33,449 nt of DNA from NCBI GenBank assembly GCA_947629635.1, contig CANREO010000004.1:1-33449 (forward strand), read 5' to 3'. The position numbers and the translations under genes are program-made. Within the stretch, counting starts at the first letter, position 1. Each line of letters starts with the position of its first letter. Positions 28,384 through 33,449 of the stretch are shown piece after piece. Source of the DNA: an uncultured Clostridia bacterium. Its GTDB lineage: Bacteria > Bacillota > Clostridia > Christensenellales > CAG-917. The notes under the pieces are model-generated. The model saw only the letters and a list, made by a program, of their open reading frames with translations. It did not search any database and was not told where the DNA came from.

Positions 28384-30171
28384 ATGAAAAAACTTGATTC
28401 CGAACAACTGAGGCAACTTTATCTTGAATTTTATCATTCGAAAAGACATGCGATCATCGACTCTGCTTCTCTTATACCCGAAAACGATCCGACCGTATTG
28501 TTTACGACCGCGGGCATGCATCCGCTGGTGCCGTACCTGCTCGGCGAGAAGCATCCGTCCGGCAATCGCCTCGCGGACGTGCAGATCTGCGTGCGTACGG
28601 GAGACATCGACGAGGTGGGGGACGCATCGCATTGCACGTTTTTCGAAATGTTGGGCAGTTGGTCGCTGGGTGATTATTTCAAGAAAGAAGCTATTGAATG
28701 GGCACATGAGTTGTTGCTTGAAAAATTGGAGTTCGACAAAGACAAATTTGCCGTAACCGTGTTTAAGGGCGACGAAAATTGTCCTCGTGACGAGGAGAGC
28801 GCCGCCTGTTGGAAGGCTTTGGGGATCCCCGAGGACAGAATTTTCTATTTGGACAAGAAGCACAACTGGTGGGGACCGGCGGGGCAGACAGGGCCGTGCG
28901 GACCCGACACGGAGATGTTTATCGATACGGGCAAACCTAAGTGCTCCGAAGACTGCTCGCCCGCTTGCAGTTGCGGCAAATATCTCGAGATAGGCAACAA
29001 CGTATTTATGCAATATTTCAAAAACGCGGACGGAAGTTTTGCGCCTCTTAAACAGAAAAACGTCGACCAAGGCATGGGCCTGGAGAGGATGCTTTGCATA
29101 CTCAACGGTTATAAATCCGTATACGAGACGGATCTGTTTGCTTTCGCTATAAAAAAACTTGAGGAGCTTAGCGGCAAAAAATACGGCGAAACCGAAGACG
29201 ACACCGTTGCGATGCGCATCATAGCCGATCATACGCGCACGGCAACTTTCCTCATCGGCGATATAAAGGGCGTGTCGCCGTCAAACGTCGATCAGGGTTA
29301 TGTATTGAGACGTCTCATACGAAGAGCGATGAGATATTGCCGCAAACTCGGCATAGATGACGGCGCGCTTGTGGAAATTGCGAAATTGTATGTGGAAAAA
29401 TATAAGGGCGCGTATCCTTACATAAATGAAAACGAGCAAAGAGTCATAGATGAATTGAGCCTCGAAAAAGACAAATTCGCAAGGACCATAGAGCAGGGAT
29501 TGAAGGAATTCGACAAGGTCGTCGTGCATCTCCCCGAAGGCATGACGGTGTTTCCCGGCAAGACGGCGTTCAGACTGTACGACACGTACGGATTTCCCAT
29601 CGAAATGACCGAAGAACTCGCAAAGGAGAGAGGCTATACTCTTGACAGATCCGGCTATGACAAGGCTCTGGGCGATCATCAGGCGCTCAGCAAAGCCGGC
29701 GCGGAGCAGAAATTCAAAGGCGGTCTTGCGGACGGGGGCGAACTTACGGCGAGGCTGCACAGCGCTACGCATTTGCTTAACGCGGCGTTGAAAATCGTAC
29801 TGAACGACTCAACCATACAGCAACGAGGCAGCAATATTACCGCGGAGCGATTGCGTTTCGATTTCAACTTTCCGCGTCCGCTCACCGCAGATGAGATCTC
29901 AAAAGTTGAAGCCGTTGTCAATGAGCAAATAGCTTTGGATTCTCCCGTAACTATGGAAGAAATGAGCGTTGACGAGGCGCGTAAGCAGGGCGCGATAGGA
30001 GTATTTGCTTCAAAGTACGGAGAGATTGTCAAAGTTTATACCATAGGCAATTCCAAAGAAATCTGCGGCGGACCGCATGCAAAGCGCACCGGCGAGCTCG
30101 GAAAATTCCGCATAGTCAAGGAGCAAAGCTCATCGGCCGGCATAAGAAGGATAAAGGCAGTGTTGGAATGA
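28384..30171 (+). CDS. alaS: Alanyl-tRNA synthetase, short form without C-terminal domain
   Basis: AlaRS charges tRNA-Ala. Residues 1-250 form the class II catalytic core (LFTTAGMHPLVPYLLGEKHP, RTGDIDEVGD, FFEMLGSWSLGDYF, DQGMGLERML), followed by the helical tRNA-recognition domain and an editing domain with the zinc motifs HSATH (His459, His463) and CGGPH (Cys561, His565). The protein then stops at 595 residues; ordinary bacterial AlaRS has about 870 and ends in a DHHA1/C-Ala domain that is missing here. EIGNNVFMQY replaces the usual EIWNLVFMQF. The stop is an ATGA overlap with the next gene, so it does not look like a recent frameshift. AGGTAG precedes the ATG. The RTGDIDEVGD style recalls short AlaRS of reduced-genome bacteria (from memory). 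Confidence 0.9.
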   Translation: MKKLDSEQLRQLYLEFYHSKRHAIIDSASLIPENDPTVLFTTAGMHPLVPYLLGEKHPSGNRLADVQICVRTGDIDEVGDASHCTFFEMLGSWSLGDYFKKEAIEWAHELLLEKLEFDKDKFAVTVFKGDENCPRDEESAACWKALGIPEDRIFYLDKKHNWWGPAGQTGPCGPDTEMFIDTGKPKCSEDCSPACSCGKYLEIGNNVFMQYFKNADGSFAPLKQKNVDQGMGLERMLCILNGYKSVYETDLFAFAIKKLEELSGKKYGETEDDTVAMRIIADHTRTATFLIGDIKGVSPSNVDQGYVLRRLIRRAMRYCRKLGIDDGALVEIAKLYVEKYKGAYPYINENEQRVIDELSLEKDKFARTIEQGLKEFDKVVVHLPEGMTVFPGKTAFRLYDTYGFPIEMTEELAKERGYTLDRSGYDKALGDHQALSKAGAEQKFKGGLADGGELTARLHSATHLLNAALKIVLNDSTIQQRGSNITAERLRFDFNFPRPLTADEISKVEAVVNEQIALDSPVTMEEMSVDEARKQGAIGVFASKYGEIVKVYTIGNSKEICGGPHAKRTGELGKFRIVKEQSSSAGIRRIKAVLE

Positions 30172-30992
30172 TGACGGGATTTTGCGACACACATATACAC
30201 ACGCGCAATTCACATGACGGCAAATTGTCGATAGCCAATATTGCGGATATTGCCGTAAAAAAGGGGATATCCTATATATGTACCACGGACCACTGCGACT
30301 TTGATTTGAAGTACGGCGGTTGTCATGCCCCGTATAGAAAATATCTTAATTTGGACGCATATTATGAGGAGTGGAGATCCGTAAAATCAGCGCTTGAAGC
30401 ATCAGGAATCGACACTTTAACTATGTGTTTTGGCATAGAGGCCGGTTTTTGCGACAGTCCCGCCGCAAAGGAAGCATATAGAATCGCAATTGACAAATAC
30501 CCGTTTGACGCGGTGATAAATTCCGTGCACTGCGTCGGCGGCAAAGAGGCTTACTTTAAAAGCGCTTTCCTTTTCAAATCGAAGGAGCGCATGTACGGGG
30601 AATATTTGGATACGGTGCTTAGAAGCCTCGACGCTCCCTATCCTTATGAGATCGTCGCTCACATAGGATATATAACGCACGGCGCGCCGTATAGGGATAA
30701 GGCTCTCAGATATGAGGATTTTCCCGATAAAATAGACGATATATTAAAAGGTATTATCGATCGTGACAAGACGCTTGAGATCAACTGCCATCACGAGATG
30801 AATCCGCCGAAAGATATTCTGCAAAGATATTATGATTTGGGAGGCAGGCGTATAAGTTACGGCGGAGACAGCCATAAAGGGGAGCTATGCGCGCATTATG
30901 CAGAGGCGGCGGAGCTCTTAAGCGAAATAGGTTTTACTCATTTCAGCGTATTTAAGGCGCACAAGGAAGAGTTGATGCCCATAATCATATAA
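30168..30992 (+). CDS. PHP-family histidinol-phosphatase
   Basis: A protein of 274 residues with the PHP metal-dependent phosphoesterase fold. DTHIHTRNSHDGK at residues 7-19 gives the first metal-binding His pair, TTDHCDFD the next, then GIEAGF, INSVHCVGG, IVAHIGYI and the final GGDSHKG. This full set matches HisJ/HisK, which removes phosphate from L-histidinol-phosphate in histidine synthesis. No other his gene is nearby, so another phosphoester substrate is possible. It starts inside the alaS stop (ATGA; a second ATG follows at 30171), so translation is coupled to alaS. Confidence 0.83.
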   Translation: MMTGFCDTHIHTRNSHDGKLSIANIADIAVKKGISYICTTDHCDFDLKYGGCHAPYRKYLNLDAYYEEWRSVKSALEASGIDTLTMCFGIEAGFCDSPAAKEAYRIAIDKYPFDAVINSVHCVGGKEAYFKSAFLFKSKERMYGEYLDTVLRSLDAPYPYEIVAHIGYITHGAPYRDKALRYEDFPDKIDDILKGIIDRDKTLEINCHHEMNPPKDILQRYYDLGGRRISYGGDSHKGELCAHYAEAAELLSEIGFTHFSVFKAHKEELMPIII

Positions 30993-31059
30993 GATAAGCG
31001 CGCTGATTGCGAAAACAATAAGAAAATTACGCGCGGCGCCGAAAAAAATTTTTGCATCG

Positions 31060-31088
31060 TTGACTTATTGAAAAAGTTAGTTTATATT
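31060..31088 (+). promoter_or_regulatory. Predicted promoter of amaP-greA
   Basis: -35 TTGACT (31060-31065), 17-bp spacer, -10 TATATT (31083-31088); predicted start near 31095, leader of about 42 nt with AAAGGAG. Confidence 0.65.
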
Positions 31089-31136
31089 ATATGAGTAAAG
31101 TCAATGCGCGTATATGCGTGTAAAGGAGAATTGGTT

Positions 31137-31847
31137 ATGAAAAAGAATTTGGCAAAGATTTTTGCTTCCGCAAGCATCGTAGTCGCTCTCATCCTCATCA
31201 TGATTTTGATCGTCACTGCTTTTGGCGGAATCGAAACGAAAGAGTTTGAAAGCAAACTCGTGAGAGGCCTTATAATGACCATCGCGATTATTTATATGTT
31301 GCTTGCGTGCATTACGCTTACGTTGCTGTTTGTGCGCAACGATGCCGTGCAGGAGATCACTGTGCGCAAAGAAAAGGGCGGCGCAGTGCGCGTGTCTGCC
31401 AGAGTAGTCGAAAAACTCATAAAGAATTCTTGCGGCTGCGTCGAGGGCGTCAAATGCAAAAAGGTAGCTCTTTTGGCGGATGATTTCGGCGTAAGGCTCA
31501 AACTCAACATCAAAGTTGTGGATAAGGATGTTTTGGAAAGCGAAACATATATAAGGACGATAATCGAGGACGCATTCCTCAAAGAGTTCGGTTTTGCGTT
31601 TAGCGCGATAGAAATCAGGGTCATGGAGCTTACGCCCAAATATAAACCCAATAAGGAAGAAATCGACGCCAAAGTAGAGCAAGAACTTGCCGAGATTAAA
31701 GAGCAAGCCGTCGAGGAAGCTCAGGAGAGGCTCGATCAAGCGCAGGCCGATGCGGAGGAGAATCCGACCGAAACTCACGACGAGGAAAATAACGTTCCCG
31801 AGGAAAAGCCGGAGCGCGAAGAGCAAGAAGAAGCTGACGAAGAATGA
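31137..31847 (+). CDS. amaP: AmaP-like alkaline-shock (Asp23) membrane anchor
   Basis: A protein of 236 residues. Two membrane helices (about 5-28 and 43-66) are followed by an Asp23/Gls24-like domain (about 72-160, starting ITVRKEKGGAVRVSARVVEK and ending near IEIRVMELTP). This is the AmaP layout, a small membrane protein that tethers the Asp23 stress protein under the membrane. The C-terminal 70 residues are an acidic, Glu-rich, coiled-coil-like tail (EEAQERLDQAQADAEENPTE and onward), longer than usual. ATG 31137 is preferred over an upstream ATG because AAAGGAG lies before it and the first helix starts right after. Asp23 itself is not in the window. Confidence 0.8.
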   Translation: MKKNLAKIFASASIVVALILIMILIVTAFGGIETKEFESKLVRGLIMTIAIIYMLLACITLTLLFVRNDAVQEITVRKEKGGAVRVSARVVEKLIKNSCGCVEGVKCKKVALLADDFGVRLKLNIKVVDKDVLESETYIRTIIEDAFLKEFGFAFSAIEIRVMELTPKYKPNKEEIDAKVEQELAEIKEQAVEEAQERLDQAQADAEENPTETHDEENNVPEEKPEREEQEEADEE

Positions 31848-31864
31848 CATCGAATAAGTCAAAT

Positions 31865-31883
31865 TGCGCCGCAAAACGGCGCA
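31865..31883 (+). other. Hairpin between amaP and greA
   Basis: TGCGCCG (31865-31871) and CGGCGCA (31877-31883) pair perfectly around CAAAA, but only CTTTGCG follows, so it is a weak terminator at best or an attenuating or protecting hairpin in an amaP-greA transcript. Confidence 0.55.
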
Positions 31884-31905
31884 CTTTGCGTATATAGGAG
31901 AATTT

Positions 31906-32382
31906 ATGAAAGAAGTTTATTTGACGCAGGAAGGGCTTGAGGAGCTTAAGCATAGGCTTGACGAACAGATAGTCTATCTCCGTACGGAGGTGGCTAAGAA
32001 GTTGCAGCACGCAAGAGAACTCGGAGACCTCAGCGAAAATGCCGAATATGACGCCGCCAAACAAGAGGAGAGTCAGGTCGCGCAGGAAATCAAGGATCTG
32101 GAAGAGCGCATAAAAAACGCGGTCATTATCGAAAAGAGCGGCACGCATAAGGTGTCTATAGGCAATACGGTGACCGTTGAGTATTTGGGTGAAGTGGATC
32201 TTGACGAAGATCCTGTCATGCAGGTGCAAATCGTCGGTGAGACCGAAGCGGACTACGCGAAGGGCAAAATCAGCAACGAATCCCCTTTGGGCAAAGCGCT
32301 GATAGGCAAAAAGTCGGGCGAGATAGCAAAGGTTATCGCTCTGCACGGCGAAGAGGAATACAAAGTTATTTCGATCAAGTAA
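31906..32382 (+). CDS. greA: Transcription elongation factor GreA
   Basis: GreA (158 residues, usual length) enters the RNA polymerase secondary channel and stimulates cleavage of backtracked RNA. The N-terminal coiled coil contains LTQEGLEELKHRLDEQIVYL and RELGDLSENAEYDAAKQEES, whose acidic loop residues (GDLSENAEY) act at the active site. The C-terminal FKBP-like domain ends SPLGKALIGKKSGEIAKV. The frame is open upstream, but ATG 31906 has AGGAG seven bases before it and matches the family start. lysS follows, an order common in Firmicutes (greA-lysS). Confidence 0.97.
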   Translation: MKEVYLTQEGLEELKHRLDEQIVYLRTEVAKKLQHARELGDLSENAEYDAAKQEESQVAQEIKDLEERIKNAVIIEKSGTHKVSIGNTVTVEYLGEVDLDEDPVMQVQIVGETEADYAKGKISNESPLGKALIGKKSGEIAKVIALHGEEEYKVISIK

Positions 32383-32393
32383 AAGACAATTGA

Positions 32394-32412
32394 GCCGCCG
32401 CATTGCGGCGGC
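32394..32412 (+). other. GC-rich hairpin between greA and lysS
   Basis: GCCGCCGC (32394-32401) and GCGGCGGC (32405-32412) pair perfectly around ATT, 12 bases after the greA stop and 14 before the lysS ATG. The following GCTTATTT is a poor U-tract. It may lower read-through into lysS or shield the greA mRNA end. Confidence 0.6.
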
Positions 32413-32426
32413 GCTTATTTAAGGCT

Positions 32427-33449
32427 ATGGATCAGGACAACATAAACAATGCGACCAACGTTGCGCCCGAAGTCAATCCCAACGAGGTGCGTAAGGTAAG
32501 GCTTGAAAAATTGAGCGAACTTCAGGCGAGAGGCAAAAATCCGTTTGAGCATACGGCATTCGGACGCACGACTACAGCCGGCGAAATACTTGCGGATTTT
32601 GACGGATTCGAGAGCAAAGATGTCGCCGTGGCGGGCAGATTGATGTCCAAACGCATCATGGGCAAAGCAAGTTTCGGGCATATTATGGACAGCGACGGCA
32701 AACTCCAATGTTATTTCAGCCGCGACGATTTGGGCGTTGACGAATATCAGGATTTCAAAAAACTCGACGTAGGCGATATAGTAGGCATAGAAGGCGTAGT
32801 TTTTAAGACAAAGACCGGAGAGATAACCGTACATGCCAAGAGAGTGACGTTGCTTACAAAATCGCTGTTGCCGCTTCCCGAAAAATATCACGGGCTTAAG
32901 GACACGGAACTAAGATACCGTCAACGCTATGTAGATCTTATTGCGAATCCTGAAGTCAAAGACGTTTTTATAAAGAGGAGCAAGATCATAAGAGTCATAA
33001 GGGACGTTTTGGACGCCAAAGGCTTTATAGAAGTGGAAACGCCCGTACTCAACACTCTTGCCGGAGGAGCGAACGCACGCCCGTTTGTGACTCATCACAA
33101 TACGCTCGATATAGATATGTATATGCGTATTGCCACTGAGTTGCATCTTAAAAGGTGCATAGTCGGCGGCTTCGATAAGGTGTATGAGATAGGCAGGCAG
33201 TTCCGCAACGAGGGCATGGATACCAAACACAATCCCGAGTTTACGACGATAGAACTCTATCAGGCATATGCGGACTACAATGAGATGATGAATGTAGCCG
33301 AGGAGCTGTATGCCACTGCCGCCATGCGCGTGCTCGGCACCCTCGATATAGAGTATCAAGGGCAACGGTTAAATCTTCGCACGCCGTGGGAGAGGCTCAC
33401 CATGGTGGAGGCGGTAAAGAAATACACGGGGTTGGATTTCGAGTCTCGG
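32427..33449 (+). CDS. lysS: Lysyl-tRNA synthetase, class II (3' end outside window)
   Basis: The first 341 residues of class II LysRS, which charges tRNA-Lys; the frame is open at the window end (full length is usually about 490-500). The anticodon-binding OB domain covers about 60-150 (VAVAGRLMSKRIMGKASFGHIMDSDGKLQ). The catalytic domain begins with motif 1 near ELRYRQRYVDLIANPEV and FIEVETPVL, and motif 2 is YEIGRQFRNEGMDTKHNPEF, with HNPEFT as a LysRS signature. The N-terminal 20 residues (MDQDNINNATNVAPEVNPNE) are an Asn-rich extension. Only AAGG, three bases before the ATG, resembles a ribosome binding site. It lies 44 bases after greA. Confidence 0.96.
   Translation, partial: MDQDNINNATNVAPEVNPNEVRKVRLEKLSELQARGKNPFEHTAFGRTTTAGEILADFDGFESKDVAVAGRLMSKRIMGKASFGHIMDSDGKLQCYFSRDDLGVDEYQDFKKLDVGDIVGIEGVVFKTKTGEITVHAKRVTLLTKSLLPLPEKYHGLKDTELRYRQRYVDLIANPEVKDVFIKRSKIIRVIRDVLDAKGFIEVETPVLNTLAGGANARPFVTHHNTLDIDMYMRIATELHLKRCIVGGFDKVYEIGRQFRNEGMDTKHNPEFTTIELYQAYADYNEMMNVAEELYATAAMRVLGTLDIEYQGQRLNLRTPWERLTMVEAVKKYTGLDFESR

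Noticed and set aside
28273..29232. 319-codon open frame on the minus strand opposite alaS
   Set aside because: It lies antisense to a well-conserved AlaRS core and starts without a ribosome binding site.
31865..31883. Strong terminator separating amaP from greA
   Set aside because: The stem is good but there is no U-tract, so it is listed only as a hairpin.
1..33449. tRNA or rRNA genes, CRISPR arrays, transposases, prophage genes
   Set aside because: None of the gaps contains a tRNA-like cloverleaf, spaced direct repeats or a mobile-element gene; all gaps are shorter than 300 bases.

Overview
The window looks like chromosomal DNA of a spore-forming, Gram-positive-type bacterium of the Clostridia (Firmicutes), probably an uncultured anaerobe. 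The reasons are the sporulation and germination genes (spoIIR, sleB-ypeB, yabP-yabQ, a SigH-like sigma factor), the Firmicutes-type paired GlgC/GlgD, an AmaP-like alkaline-shock membrane anchor, Mini-RNase III (mrnC) beside rlmB, and mostly strong AGGAGG-type ribosome binding sites. There are 34 supportable protein genes, two cut by the window edges. I saw no rRNA, tRNA, CRISPR array, transposase or phage genes.

Layout. 1-1294: a response regulator (cut on the left) divergent from ispE. 1295-16198: a glycogen/maltodextrin region, glgB-glgC-glgD, then an accessory block (InlB-repeat lipoprotein, XRE repressor, APH-fold kinase), then glgA, glgP, a GH13 alpha-glucan hydrolase and a large MFS sugar transporter. 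GlgC/GlgD make ADP-glucose, GlgA and GlgB build branched glycogen, GlgP and the GH13 enzyme take it apart, and the transporter may bring in the sugars. 16334-18430: two leftward genes, a ComEC-type metallo-beta-lactamase protein and a DUF362 protein. 18618-20361: mrnC-rlmB-sigH. 20467-21417: rpsF-ssb-rpsR behind a leader RNA that looks like the S6:S18 autoregulatory element. 21560-26937: a sporulation-rich stretch (helical hypothetical protein, spoIIR, divergent sleB-ypeB, zinc-ribbon membrane protein, small hypothetical protein, yabQ, yabP). 27067-33449: a condensation/acetyltransferase-like protein, a short alanyl-tRNA synthetase, a PHP-family histidinol-phosphatase, an AmaP-like protein, greA and the start of lysS.

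The most unusual signal is a repeated start-site architecture. Three genes with no Shine-Dalgarno sequence (ispE, the MBL protein, mrnC) each have a -35 box, exactly 17 bp, a -10 box, exactly 6 bp, then ATG, so the predicted first transcribed base is the A of the start codon. spoIIR shows a similar arrangement with a SigF-like promoter. This predicts leaderless mRNAs, which are little described in Clostridia. Other points of interest are a 121-bp palindromic repeat after glgD, a 7-bp-arm palindromic operator pair built into the lipoprotein promoter, repeated TTTGCAAA-type palindromes before glgB, a 145-residue external insertion in the MFS transporter, and an alanyl-tRNA synthetase without its C-terminal domain. 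All promoter and function calls come from reading the sequence; nothing was searched against a database.
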